DNA from: Leptolyngbya subtilissima AS-A7
GTDB lineage: Bacteria > Cyanobacteriota > Cyanobacteriia > Phormidesmidales > Phormidesmidaceae
Direction: 5' to 3'
NCBI RefSeq assembly: GCF_039962255.1
Contig: NZ_JAMPKY010000012.1
Location: 124,001 to 188,000, forward strand
Length of the DNA stretch: 64,000 nucleotides
In this document: positions 35,831-45,361 of the stretch, one piece after another
Layout: each line of letters opens with the position of its first letter
Numbering within the stretch: the first letter of the stretch is position 1
The notes under the pieces: generated by a model
What the model saw: only the letters and a program-made list of their open reading frames with translations
Database searches by the model: none
Told to the model about the DNA's origin: nothing
Program-made: the position numbers and the translations under genes

Positions 35831-37099
35831 CTAATCCTTTGAGGCGAAAACTTTTGGGGTTAAAGAGAAAGCTAGGATAATAAAAATGATCCAATACAAG
35901 GTGGTTAGACGAGCCAGATAACTTTCGAAGGTGTTGAACAAAACAAGCATTGATAAAAATAAAAGAGGCCACAGATAAGCTGCTTCTTTCCGGTCATAGG
36001 CAAGCCTTGCTGCCCTGACATAAGTCATAAACCATGTGACGCAGAAGAACGAAAAGCCGATAAAACCAACATCCAGAATAAGATCTAAAAAGCCATTATG
36101 CGCATGAGGTGGAACATGATATGCGAAAGACTCAAAGCCAGTCGTCAAACCTACCGAATCCCAAAATACACCTCTTCCATATCCAAGGTATGGGCTGCCT
36201 GGAATTTTCGCATTGATAACAAGATGCCAGATAAGTGTTCGCGTAGATAATGTAGGATCTCTATCAAAGTAATCAAGAATATCTACCCAATTGGAGAATA
36301 GAACATAAAAGAAGCTAACTGAAACTAGCACAAACAAAGCACCTAGTAGAACTGAGCGTTTGCCTAGCCAAGCAAAGCGACGATAGAAAACTGTTAGCGT
36401 TAGTCCTACAAAAGAAAGAGTTAATGCTGTAACGGAACTACTAACAAGTAACGCCGCAAAACATCCCCCAAGAAGTATTAGCGCCCATCTCTGCTTCTCT
36501 TTGGCATAATTAGCTAACATAAAAAGAGCTATTAAAGTCATTGCTGAGTGCGCACCAAACTGATTTTTCTGAGCAAATACCCCTTTCCAACTACCAACAA
36601 AAGGGCCCTCAATATGACGCCCTACCCCCGGCATAGCAACCGCTAGAGCTACGCTTTCTAGAAAAACTATAACCAAAACCCATAGAATTATCTTAAATTG
36701 CTGCTCTAGCGTAAACCTAGAGGCAATATAAAGACTCAACAAAAACATTGGGATAAATTCTTTCCAGATGGAATCTATCGTGACTGAAGGATTGTAGGAC
36801 CACAAAAAGGAAATGGAAGTAATGAAAATTATCCCCAATGCCCATTTGTTACTAAGAGCCGTCTTCAGTGTTTCAATAGGACGCAGTGACAATAACAACA
36901 CAACAGCTGCGTAGGCAGCATACCGAATCAAGGTAATAATTGGTGTTGGAATAACCGGAGCTGCGGCGAGATCTGCTCCAAAGCCAAAAGCTCCTGCAAA
37001 AAATAGAAGATAGAAGACTGCAAAGCATGTCTCCGCAAAATCAATTTGCTTTCCAGATACTACGGTGTTACCGTTAAGGGTAAGTTTTTGAGCTTGCAT
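35831..37099 (-). CDS. O-antigen ligase / Wzy-like membrane protein
   Basis: The ~422-residue protein has 10-12 hydrophobic helices and the Wzy_C/O-antigen ligase pattern: GRHIEGPFVGSWKGVFAQKN, a large periplasmic loop with RTLIWHLVINAKIPGSPYLGYGRG and PPHAHNGFLDLILDVGFIG. The PHAHN/His is the conserved region of ligases and polymerases. It would polymerise or ligate surface glycan in the periplasm. The gene is more AT-rich than the flanking core genome. ATG 37099 is chosen; an in-frame TTG at 37123 is also possible. Confidence 0.87.
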   Translation of the reverse strand: MQAQKLTLNGNTVVSGKQIDFAETCFAVFYLLFFAGAFGFGADLAAAPVIPTPIITLIRYAAYAAVVLLLSLRPIETLKTALSNKWALGIIFITSISFLWSYNPSVTIDSIWKEFIPMFLLSLYIASRFTLEQQFKIILWVLVIVFLESVALAVAMPGVGRHIEGPFVGSWKGVFAQKNQFGAHSAMTLIALFMLANYAKEKQRWALILLGGCFAALLVSSSVTALTLSFVGLTLTVFYRRFAWLGKRSVLLGALFVLVSVSFFYVLFSNWVDILDYFDRDPTLSTRTLIWHLVINAKIPGSPYLGYGRGVFWDSVGLTTGFESFAYHVPPHAHNGFLDLILDVGFIGFSFFCVTWFMTYVRAARLAYDRKEAAYLWPLLFLSMLVLFNTFESYLARLTTLYWIIFIILAFSLTPKVFASKD

Positions 37100-37123
37100 G
37101 GCGTCAAGGGCTTTAACAAACAA

Positions 37124-37752
37124 TATGGGAACAAATTCTGGCGTTTTGCGTAGCTATTTCACCACAACGTTTTTTTGAAATCTATTTAGAAATAATTATA
37201 TTAGATGTGGATGAGCATTAGCCTTTTATTGGATATATCCTATGCGGCAAGGTGTAGATGTAAATATCTGATGAAATTTCATGGTCAAAAGGCTTGACGA
37301 GCTCCTGGATTACACAACCTCATGGCACGGTTCTTTCTTTGCCAATTGCTTTCACCCATAAAGTCATTTTATAAGCGTGATGAGAAGCTGGCATTAACGA
37401 GTCTTCCCCTATTGGCAGAAAATCAGAGAAAGAGAAACTTTCTGAGGATAGATTTAGATAAGCAGGAAGATGCTGTGAAGCTTCTTTAAAGTGTTTTCCT
37501 AGGAGCATGAATAATTCGCTCTACTAAATCTATCGTTACTAAGATTTGGGTACTATAGTAATGGGACACTTAGCAGTTTTTTCCACCCATAGCTTAGGTT
37601 ACAATCAATTGCATAATTGTTCGGTCAAACATCATAGGGATCTAGACGATAGATCATTTGTTCTGCTGCATGCTTAGTATAGAAGGTTTGTCAAGTACTT
37701 TTGCTCGGCTAATTCAGTTAGAGCATTTAGCAGTTATTTTGAGGGAGAAGTA
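37124..37752. other. AT-rich divergent spacer in the polysaccharide locus
   Basis: About 630 bp between the divergent ligase-like and ABC exporter genes. Promoters for both should lie here. The only possible gene is the low-confidence remnant at 37223-37508. Confidence 0.4.
37223..37508 (-). pseudogene. Possible decayed small gene with in-frame TGA
   Basis: Reading left from the ATG at 37508, 62 codons are open (MLLGKHFKEASQHLPAYLN... to GKERTVP), followed by a TGA and then, in the same frame, about 31 more codons (GCVIQELVKPFDHEISSDI...) before a TAA. The composition looks protein-like, but I recognise no family. It could be a remnant within the polysaccharide locus or chance. Confidence 0.25.
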
Positions 37753-39552
37753 GTGAGTTATTTTCAAAAATTTCTTTATGTTTTTTCTGGACATCAACGC
37801 CAATTAATTTGGTTAGTTGGCATTTTTCTGCTTACATCTCTTTTAGAAGCCTTTGGAATAGGCTTAATTGGTCCATTTCTAAACTTGGCAGGTGATGCAG
37901 AAAAGGTTGTTCAGCAAAGCGATACATTTAATTGGATCTATCAAACCTTCGGATTCAACAGCCTAGAGAAGTTTGTTCTTTGGTTTGGTATCTTTATTAT
38001 TGTTATCTTTCTGCTAAAAGGAGCTATTTACTTCTTGAGCAAGCGTTATTCATATAAAGTTCTCTTCGATCAGAGAGCCGCTGTTCAAGAACGTCTCTTT
38101 AATACCTATCTGCTTGCTCCTTACGATTTTCACTTAACAAGAAATACTGCGGATTATATTAATAAAATAACTAATGAAACGCATCGATTCTGCTTTATGG
38201 TCTCTTTGCCTATGGTAGAATCGGTCTCTCATGCCATTGTAATTGCCACACTTTTAGTGTTAATGGCAAAGACTAACAGTTTATTATTAACTGTTTCACT
38301 AGCTGCGCTTTTCCCCGCTTTTGTGGTCTTCTCTTTTTTGGTAAAGCGATTAAAGCAGTGGGGTAAATTGTCAACTATTGCTCGAGAAGAAACCATCAAG
38401 GCTGTCAATCATGGATTAGGAGGCATCAAAGAAACTCGGGTCTTTGGTTGCGAAAATTACTTTCGTAAGGAATTAGAGGAGCATGTACACGAGGAAGCTC
38501 GAGTAGAAATTCTCTTTCAGAGTGCTCAATTTGTGCCGCGGACAATGATTGAGACTCTCTTAATAACAGCTATTGTTGGCTTTGTCTGTGTTTCTCAGTT
38601 ACTTATAGGCCAGGACTTTCAAGCAGCAATTGCTAGCATGGGTGTATTTGCTGTTGCTTCTTTGAGGTTAATTCCGGCTGCTAGTAACTTGGCAGAGTGC
38701 GTTGGCAAGCTGCGGAACTCAGCCCATAGTCTGGACATGATGTACTTAGATCTGAAAGAGATTGAAAACAACGAGTCCAGCAAATATGAAAACCCCTCAT
38801 TGCTAGCAAGCTCTTCCTATACTCCCGACCAAAAACATGCTTCTAATTTTTCTGAAAGCCTGAAGATTTCCGACATCTTTTATCAATATCCCAGTTCTCC
38901 AAAGCCTTCTCTAGTGGGCGTTTCAATGGAGATCAAGCGAGGAGAGTCTATTGGACTGATAGGTCAATCTGGGGCAGGGAAAACAACTCTAGTAGATGTG
39001 ATGTTGAGTTTGCTGATTCCTCAGAGTGGCGATATTTTTCTCGATGGGAAATCAATTTATGGTGATTTGCCGAACTGGAGAAAGCTGGTTGGCTATATAC
39101 CTCAGTCCATCTTTTTGACCGACGACACTATTGAGAAAAATATTGCTTTTGGAGTTCCGAAAGCTGAGATTGACAATGAACGTTTGTGGTATGCAATCAA
39201 AGCAGCGCAGCTTGAGGAACTGGTTCAAGACTTGCCCAACGGCATTGATACTGCAGTAGGTGAGCGTGGAGTACGTCTCTCGGGCGGACAACGCCAGCGC
39301 ATTGGCATTGCCCGCGCACTTTATCACCAAAGAGAGATCCTCGTCTTGGACGAAGCAACCTCTGCTTTAGATAATGAAACGGAACGATTGATTAGCGAAT
39401 CAATCAGGGCTTTAGCTGGTTCTAAAACTCTAATTATCATTGCCCACCGGTTGTCAACGATTGAGCACTGCGATCGCATTTACGTTCTCGACAAAGGCAC
39501 AGTAGCTCGGTCTGGAACCTATGCTGATGTCGTTCTCGCACCTCAAAAATAG
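37753..39552 (+). CDS. ABC exporter, fused permease and ATPase
   Basis: A 599-residue half-transporter of the MsbA/PglK type. It has six membrane helices (residues 1-320), then an ATPase domain with Walker A GQSGAGKTT, Q-loop, signature LSGGQ (VRLSGGQRQRIGIAR), Walker B ILVLDEATSALD and the switch His in IIAHRL. Such exporters flip lipid-linked glycans or lipids. It starts with GTG at 37753, five bases after GGGAG. Gene context suggests glycan-lipid export; this is inferred. A strong hairpin follows. Confidence 0.92.
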   Translation: MSYFQKFLYVFSGHQRQLIWLVGIFLLTSLLEAFGIGLIGPFLNLAGDAEKVVQQSDTFNWIYQTFGFNSLEKFVLWFGIFIIVIFLLKGAIYFLSKRYSYKVLFDQRAAVQERLFNTYLLAPYDFHLTRNTADYINKITNETHRFCFMVSLPMVESVSHAIVIATLLVLMAKTNSLLLTVSLAALFPAFVVFSFLVKRLKQWGKLSTIAREETIKAVNHGLGGIKETRVFGCENYFRKELEEHVHEEARVEILFQSAQFVPRTMIETLLITAIVGFVCVSQLLIGQDFQAAIASMGVFAVASLRLIPAASNLAECVGKLRNSAHSLDMMYLDLKEIENNESSKYENPSLLASSSYTPDQKHASNFSESLKISDIFYQYPSSPKPSLVGVSMEIKRGESIGLIGQSGAGKTTLVDVMLSLLIPQSGDIFLDGKSIYGDLPNWRKLVGYIPQSIFLTDDTIEKNIAFGVPKAEIDNERLWYAIKAAQLEELVQDLPNGIDTAVGERGVRLSGGQRQRIGIARALYHQREILVLDEATSALDNETERLISESIRALAGSKTLIIIAHRLSTIEHCDRIYVLDKGTVARSGTYADVVLAPQK

Positions 39553-39565
39553 ATCGTACTTATTG

Positions 39566-39609
39566 AAAGGCCACCAGTGAGCTTGAACAAATGCTTACTG
39601 GTGGCCTTT
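39566..39609. terminator. Bidirectional-looking terminator after the ABC exporter
   Basis: AAAGGCCACCAGT and ACTGGTGGCCTTT are perfect arms, extended by GAGC/GCTT around a short loop. It separates the exporter from the convergent TonB-like gene. Confidence 0.75.
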
Positions 39610-39695
39610 AGTGACTAAGCGCTGAGGTCAAAGCTCAATGGCTCAGTTAACCAACTACCGTTCTGTAAAATCAGTCAAAGTTCTCTGAGAGGCTT

Positions 39696-40850
39696 TCACT
39701 CAGCTGTTGAGTTGCTAGGTTCTTCTGATGCAGCTGTACGCGATTGCAGAAGAGCCTCACGACTGATGCAGTTTTGGTCGTCGTATTCTATCTCTACAGT
39801 GACTTGATACAAGGTATTTACTGCCAAGGCGCTACCGTCGGCATTCTGTTTCTGGAGGTCTTGAAGAGCCTGTTCAGCGGCTTGGTTTAAGAATGGGTAA
39901 CCGGTGCTTTTGAGCACTGTGGTCCATAACTCGAGGCTGTCGCTAGTTTCACCGGGTAAACCAACTACGCCCAGTAACGCATCGGCAGGTTCAGGAGATA
40001 GGCAGAGTCGACCACTGTAGGGAACTTTGAGAACAATAGGATCAGATGCCTCGGTAACCGTATCTCCTAATTTTTCTTGCACGGATTGCAGCCAGGCCGC
40101 CTTGGCAATTTCAACCTCACTGGCGCTGGTTTGAGCATCGTCAAACTCTACCCTAGCTAGCAGTTCACTAGCTTGCTCGGTCTCTGGTTCTGCTGATGGA
40201 GCAGCAGGGTTTGTAGGTTCTAACGGAGCACTCGCGGCATCAGGTCCCTGTCCATTAGCTTGGTTTGGCTCTAAATCAGCAGCACTATTTTCGCTGATAT
40301 CTTCTGGAGAAGTAGCGGTTGGTGTCGAAGCACCTTGGGATGCAGCATCTTCAGCAGGAGGCCTAACAGGGCGTCGGATCACGCTCCTATTGAGTGAAGA
40401 CGGGAAAGGAGTACGGCGGGGAGACAGCGTTATAGAGGAACGACCAGAGGAGGTATAGGGTGAGATGCCCGAAGGAAAAGGATTAGAGGGCAACCTAGGA
40501 GCAGGGATCGCCAAGGACGCACCAAAGTCTGAACCGGGCTCAAGGGGTAGGCTGCTGCCTGAGGGGGGAAACAAACTCAACAAATCGTCTCCACTATCTA
40601 AAGAATAGGCAGGGGTCGAAAAGTCGGGTAGACGATTTTGCTCCTCGGGGGTGAGCTCAATCAACGGAACCCGACGCTCTTCTGAATTTGAATCGCCTTC
40701 TCCCATAGCGGTAGCGCTTAAGCTGGAAAAGGAGGGACCAGCAGCAAACAACACTACGTGAAACCCCAAGGACAACAGCGCCGCTATCCACTGGGGTTGA
40801 CGGGCGGTTTTGAGCAGTTGGTTTAACCTGGGCGAGTTAGGTGAATTCAT
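39696..40850 (-). CDS. TonB-like protein
   Basis: The 384-residue protein has one N-terminal transmembrane helix (WIAALLSLGFHVVLFAAGPSF), then the segment RRVPLIELTPEEQNRLPDFS seen in cyanobacterial TonB-type proteins. A long Pro/Ser/Ala-rich periplasmic region (60-240) follows, and a C-terminal folded part contains VLKSTGYPFLNQAAEQALQ, which resembles the TonB C-terminal domain. TonB transmits energy to outer-membrane receptors. cobI is 72 bp downstream on the same strand, which may hint at corrinoid uptake. Family assignment is moderate because the C-terminal domain is divergent. Confidence 0.65.
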   Translation of the reverse strand: MNSPNSPRLNQLLKTARQPQWIAALLSLGFHVVLFAAGPSFSSLSATAMGEGDSNSEERRVPLIELTPEEQNRLPDFSTPAYSLDSGDDLLSLFPPSGSSLPLEPGSDFGASLAIPAPRLPSNPFPSGISPYTSSGRSSITLSPRRTPFPSSLNRSVIRRPVRPPAEDAASQGASTPTATSPEDISENSAADLEPNQANGQGPDAASAPLEPTNPAAPSAEPETEQASELLARVEFDDAQTSASEVEIAKAAWLQSVQEKLGDTVTEASDPIVLKVPYSGRLCLSPEPADALLGVVGLPGETSDSLELWTTVLKSTGYPFLNQAAEQALQDLQKQNADGSALAVNTLYQVTVEIEYDDQNCISREALLQSRTAASEEPSNSTAE

Positions 40851-40921
40851 GCCGTACTGTGCTGTTTGCGATCGCTATGAGGTATTGACTTAACCCTGTA
40901 AACCTGGGTTCCTAGTCATCT

Positions 40922-41665
40922 CTAGGGTAGCGGATTTGCCCCCGACCTTATGACCATCAGCGAAAAGTACGGCAGCTCTAGACTGGGATGGGTCGTCAGG
41001 GGGCGATAGACGATCTGGGTGGGTTGAGTGGCGTTCACTATGACCCAGCTGTGCTCCAAGAGACGTCGCTGGTGTAGCAATTGCCAAATCTGGTTGTACA
41101 CTGACCCCACTTTGAGCAGCACTACGACATCAGCCCAGGCCAAAATAGCGTCCAGCTCATTCACGGTATAAAGAGCAGGCAGTACCACCAGCTTGTCTGA
41201 CTGCACCGTGAGCGGCAACCCGAGGGCGCTGACCGCTGCCATCGGTGAGCAAATGCCAGGGATGCGAGTGATTTGTGCTGCTGGGTACCGGCGCTCAAGG
41301 CTCAAGGCCAGGTAGTTGAAAGTGCCGTAAAAGCTGAGATCACCTTCACAGGCAAACACCACGTTTTGGCCTTGGCTGAGACACTGCCAAACGCGATCGC
41401 CTGCCTGCTGCCAAGCGCTGGTGAGCTGGTCTGGGTCGAAAATATAGGGAAAATCGAGCGGCAGTAGCTGTTGCTGATCCAGGTGCGGCGCAATGATTGT
41501 TTGGGCCAAACCGGGTCGACCGCTGCGCCCCTGGGGGAAGGCTACAACATTAGCTGACTGAAGACACTTGAGCGCCTTGAGCGTAATTAAGTCGGGGTCT
41601 CCAGGGCCAACGCCTATGCCAGTGAGCGTACCCAGTGCTGAAACGTGAGGTGGGTTGGAAGCCAT
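40922..41665 (-). CDS. cobI: Precorrin-2 C20-methyltransferase
   Basis: CobI/CbiL methylates C20 of precorrin-2 in cobalamin synthesis. The 247-residue SAM-dependent tetrapyrrole methylase has the N-terminal GTLTGIGVGPGDPDLITLKA, VVFACEGDLSFYGTFNYLA and GICSPMAAVSALGLPL motifs. No other corrin genes are adjacent, as is usual for scattered cyanobacterial cobalamin genes. The antiporter gene ends 47 bp upstream on the same strand. Confidence 0.94.
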   Translation of the reverse strand: MASNPPHVSALGTLTGIGVGPGDPDLITLKALKCLQSANVVAFPQGRSGRPGLAQTIIAPHLDQQQLLPLDFPYIFDPDQLTSAWQQAGDRVWQCLSQGQNVVFACEGDLSFYGTFNYLALSLERRYPAAQITRIPGICSPMAAVSALGLPLTVQSDKLVVLPALYTVNELDAILAWADVVVLLKVGSVYNQIWQLLHQRRLLEHSWVIVNATQPTQIVYRPLTTHPSLELPYFSLMVIRSGANPLP

Positions 41666-41712
41666 AAAGTCGATGGTGAAGACTGGAGCGCCATAGCGTC
41701 AGGAAATTCAGC

Positions 41713-43671
41713 TTATCTAGAATCTGACGCAACTGGCCCTTCAGAAATCAATGTTGCTGCTATGGCGGTTTCTGCTGGAGAATCCTTTGGCGCTGAGGGC
41801 ACGGCCTCCACCACAGGCAATATTTCTAGGGTGAGCCGACTGGGCTGAATACCACCCGCAAGCTGTTTGAGCAGTTTGGGCTTGGAGTCATGCCAGAGGT
41901 AAATCAGGCGATCGCCAACCTCCCAACGGTCTTGCCCTAGGGCAACTCGAAGCGCATCGTCGCGCTCCACCAGCAGGGGCACCATGGCACCGTTGTACAC
42001 CAGCGTAGCCAGGTGCGCCTGCTGCAGCTCGCTATTCTCCTGCCGCAGCCAGGTCTCACCCAGGCGCACCTCCCCGTCGTTGAGGTAGGTATTCCACTGC
42101 TTTAGGGAGAGGCGCGGCGTCTGTGCCCCCTTCAGCTGTCCCTTATTGGGCAGCTCGCCCCCGCTCTTCTCCTGGGGCACCACCGCTACCACCCGTGCAG
42201 GCTGAAACTCCTCCAGCGCCCGCTGCGCTACCACAGCATTGACTTCGCCATTTTTGGTCATAGCTAAGAAGGTGCCGGCTTTATCTAGACCCGCCCGCTC
42301 CAAGACGTCGCGATCGAGGGCGCTGCTAATCAAAAGCTCGATGCCTTCCTTCTCGGCGGCATCGCAGGCGGCATCATTGGTGTCAATCATGACTACCGGG
42401 TCGCCGTATTCCCTAATTAAACGAGCTATCAGCAAACTGAGGGGGTTGCACCCAACAATTACGGCCCCCACCGCAGCAGCCTTGGTAATGCCCAGCCAAC
42501 TAGCCACAAATCGCGCCGTGAGCCCCTGCATCATCACCGTCATAATAATGGTGAGAAACACCAGGGCCTTGATCGCCTCTCCTCCGCTAATCCCCCGCTC
42601 AGTCAGCAAAATAGCAAATAGAGAGGCCACCGAGGCCGACACAATGCCGCGAGGGGCAACCCAGCCCAAAAATAGCTTTTGGCGCCAGTTTAAATCGCTG
42701 GACTGGGTACACAGCCAAATGTTCGCCGGGCGCACCAGCACCATCAGCACCAGCACCGTTAAGACCGCTCCTCGGCCTAGGGCAAACACACTGGCAATTG
42801 ACAGGTCTGCTGCCAGCAAAATAAACAGTACCGACACCGCCAGCACTGTCAGCTGCCCCTTAAACCGACGCAGCAACCGCTCGTCGGGCACCGACAGCCA
42901 GCGCACCATCATGCCCGCTACTACGGCAGCCATCAGCCCCGCCTCGCTACGAATGCTCTGGGCTAGCCCGAACAGCCCCCACAGTCCTGCCAGCACAACG
43001 AGGTTGCGCAGATCTTCCCCTAAAAAACTGGCCTGCTTCAACAAAAGACCAATCAGGCCACCGCCGACGACACCAATCAGCGTGCCAATGCTCAACCGCA
43101 AAATCAAGCCGCTGACGACCGTAGTGGGGTCGGCATCTCCATTGAGAATAATATCGAGCACCACCACCGCCAGGATGGCCCCAATGGGATCAATCAGCAC
43201 GCCTTCACCCTCTAACAGGGTTGCCACCTTGCGATCGACCGCCACCTGGCGCAGCAGAGGCCCAATTACGGTAGGGCCAGTCACCACGATCAGCGAAGCG
43301 TAAAGAAATGCCAGCGACCAGGGAAACTCCCCCAGCCAGTGGGCTGCCATACCGCCGCCAATCAGCGTGACAAAGATGCCAATAGTAACCAGGTTGCGCA
43401 GACTGTTCGACACCTGACCTAGTTCACTCAACTCTAGGCTTAATCCTCCCTCAAAGAGAATGAGCGCCACACTGAGGGCCACAATTACCTCTAGCCCAAT
43501 GCCTAAGTCTTGGGGATGGAGTAACCCAAGGCCATCCGGACCCAAGCCAATACCAAAGAGCAGCAAAAAAATAATGCTGGGAACCCTGGCTATCTCCCCG
43601 ATGACCTGCGCAGTAACTCCGGCCAGCACCGTGAGTACAATCTGTAGGGTGAGGGCAAAGGAAGTATCCAT
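41713..43671 (-). CDS. CPA-type Na+/H+ (or K+/H+) antiporter with RCK domain
   Basis: The 652-residue protein has about 12 transmembrane helices in its first 400 residues, including EGGLSLELSELG, VTGPTVIGPLLRQV and the EGEGVLIDPIGA acidic motif used in ion exchange. It is followed by an RCK_N-like nucleotide domain (VGAVIVGCNPLSLLIARLIREYGD) and an RCK_C-like end. It exchanges monovalent cations for protons across the inner or thylakoid membrane. The ATG at 43671 is preferred over an in-frame upstream start at 43728. Confidence 0.92.
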   Translation of the reverse strand: MDTSFALTLQIVLTVLAGVTAQVIGEIARVPSIIFLLLFGIGLGPDGLGLLHPQDLGIGLEVIVALSVALILFEGGLSLELSELGQVSNSLRNLVTIGIFVTLIGGGMAAHWLGEFPWSLAFLYASLIVVTGPTVIGPLLRQVAVDRKVATLLEGEGVLIDPIGAILAVVVLDIILNGDADPTTVVSGLILRLSIGTLIGVVGGGLIGLLLKQASFLGEDLRNLVVLAGLWGLFGLAQSIRSEAGLMAAVVAGMMVRWLSVPDERLLRRFKGQLTVLAVSVLFILLAADLSIASVFALGRGAVLTVLVLMVLVRPANIWLCTQSSDLNWRQKLFLGWVAPRGIVSASVASLFAILLTERGISGGEAIKALVFLTIIMTVMMQGLTARFVASWLGITKAAAVGAVIVGCNPLSLLIARLIREYGDPVVMIDTNDAACDAAEKEGIELLISSALDRDVLERAGLDKAGTFLAMTKNGEVNAVVAQRALEEFQPARVVAVVPQEKSGGELPNKGQLKGAQTPRLSLKQWNTYLNDGEVRLGETWLRQENSELQQAHLATLVYNGAMVPLLVERDDALRVALGQDRWEVGDRLIYLWHDSKPKLLKQLAGGIQPSRLTLEILPVVEAVPSAPKDSPAETAIAATLISEGPVASDSR

Positions 43672-43734
43672 AGGCCTATAGGGTAACACCCGGACTGTGG
43701 CAACTTGAGGGAACAGCGCTAGAGGCACCGCCCT

Positions 43735-44976
43735 TTAGGGACGTAGCAGCAGGTAATACAGGCGCCCTGATGTGTTGATACGTCCAGCTAGCTCCCCAGC
43801 TTGGCTGCCCGATCCTACATACAAATCGACTCGTCCAGGACCTTGAATGGCGCCGCCTGTATCTTGGTCGAGTACTAAGCGGGTAGTGGGTTGGCTAACC
43901 CAGTCGCCCTGAGGTGTTTGTTGAGGTAACGACAGCTGAATAGCCGCGATCGCCCCTGGTGGCATCAGTGATTTATCGGTGGCGATCGAATAGCCAGCGG
44001 TCACCGGCACACTTAAGCTACCCGAAGGTGGCCCATCGCTGCCTTCACGAAAGAATATGAACCGTTCATTTTGAGGTAAATAGTGGTTCAGGTCTTCGGG
44101 ATGAGCTTCGAAGTAGGCCAGCAGATTGGGCAGTGACAGATCATTTGGGTCGATTTTGCCGTCGTCGACCAGGGCACGGCCAATGCTGGTGTAGGGATAT
44201 TCAGTACGACCCGCATAGCCCACCGACATCACCTGACCATCGGTGAGTTGCAGCTTGGCCGAACCCTGCACCTGTACTAGAAACGCCTCTAAGCGATTGG
44301 CCAACCACACCAGTTCTAAACCAGCGAGGGCACCTTGCCCACCTGCTAAGCCATCCATGCCCTCCAGCTCTAGGCGGGTTGGGTGAGGCTGAGGCCAAGT
44401 ATCTAGGGTAGGAGGGCGACGGTAGAGGGGATAACGGTATTCAGCAGTAGGAACCGCGCTAGCTCGATACTGCGGCTCAAAGTAGCCCGTGTAGGCAACG
44501 GTGCCCCTGCCATCGACTCCAACCGATTCATAGACAACAAATTCCTGCCTTAGAGCGGTCTGAAAAGCCTGATTACTGGGACTGGTAGCGACTAACTGCC
44601 GCAGACGTTGCAGACTGCGCCACACGCGATCGCGCGTAATGCCCGGTACCGGATAAGCCTGATAATCTGCTGCCGCCTTCGGTGTAGCTAAGTAGGTAAG
44701 GCTATGGTTAACTGCCTGTATCAACGCTTGGCGGTCAGCAGGCAGAACAAGGTCTGCCCATAGACGGCTCTCCCCATCCCTCACCAATGGCGTCAGGGGC
44801 AGAGCTGCTGAGGGCTGAGCATCAGCGGGAAGATCTGAAACGAAGAGATCCTGAGCTTCACCCCTTTCAGCTGCCAGCGCGAACAGTCCGCTGCTTTGCC
44901 CAACCAGACAGGCTACTGTTGCCACACCTGCTGTTAGCAACCGAGTATTTATACTTACCCTAACCCAACCAACCAT
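43735..44976 (-). CDS. mltA: Lytic murein transglycosylase A (MltA domain)
   Basis: MltA cleaves peptidoglycan glycan strands, leaving 1,6-anhydro ends. The 413-residue protein has an N-terminal export signal (LLTAGVATVACLVGQSSGLFALAA), the MltA domain (GYFEPQYRAS, VQGSAKLQLTDGQ, GYAGRTEYPYTSIGRALVDDG) and the C-terminal 3D domain with DQDTGGAIQGPGRVDLYVGSG, where the aspartates include the catalytic Asp. Its ATG overlaps the stop of the upstream 84-residue gene by one base (TAATG). Confidence 0.93.
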   Translation of the reverse strand: MVGWVRVSINTRLLTAGVATVACLVGQSSGLFALAAERGEAQDLFVSDLPADAQPSAALPLTPLVRDGESRLWADLVLPADRQALIQAVNHSLTYLATPKAAADYQAYPVPGITRDRVWRSLQRLRQLVATSPSNQAFQTALRQEFVVYESVGVDGRGTVAYTGYFEPQYRASAVPTAEYRYPLYRRPPTLDTWPQPHPTRLELEGMDGLAGGQGALAGLELVWLANRLEAFLVQVQGSAKLQLTDGQVMSVGYAGRTEYPYTSIGRALVDDGKIDPNDLSLPNLLAYFEAHPEDLNHYLPQNERFIFFREGSDGPPSGSLSVPVTAGYSIATDKSLMPPGAIAAIQLSLPQQTPQGDWVSQPTTRLVLDQDTGGAIQGPGRVDLYVGSGSQAGELAGRINTSGRLYYLLLRP

Positions 44977-45230
44977 TAATACCGCTCAACGCTAGAGCTA
45001 AACACTGGCTCCACCCGAATCGCACTGACGCGGGACGGACGAATGACCATGTATTCGCCAGGATTGACCTTGGGTAGAGGCACTGTGATGAACTCATCGG
45101 AGGTGGCCTTGGGCATCAATTCGCCGCTGTACCACTTTTGAAAATCTTGAATGGAAGAGAAGCGTACCTCTTCATGGTGGCCGCCATCCAACAGCATGTG
45201 AATGATGTACTCACTGGGCGTTCTTGGCAT
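44976..45230 (-). CDS. Small conserved protein coupled to mltA, unknown
   Basis: An 84-residue soluble protein starting MPRTPSEYIIHMLLDGGHHEEV, with FSSIQDFQKWYSGELMPKA and a C-terminal KVNPGEYMVIRPSRVSAIRVEPVF strand. I recall similar proteins in cyanobacterial genomes but no function. The stop/start overlap with mltA implies translational coupling, so a cell-wall-related role is possible but not shown. Confidence 0.8.
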   Translation of the reverse strand: MPRTPSEYIIHMLLDGGHHEEVRFSSIQDFQKWYSGELMPKATSDEFITVPLPKVNPGEYMVIRPSRVSAIRVEPVFSSSVERY

Positions 45231-45361
45231 AGGAAATTGCGATCCTTCAGTTCACCGCCCCTATTATGGGCTGTTTGGCCATAAAAACTACCATTCTCTC
45301 CAGGGGAATTTGTCCACCCTGCTAATGCAAAAGCTGCATGTTGCCTTGGATAAGCGCAATT

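Noticed and set aside
42239-43303. 354-codon frame opposite the antiporter
   Set aside because: Antisense shadow of a GC-rich membrane protein gene; Ser/Thr/Arg-rich translation with no domain, while the minus frame is a clear antiporter.
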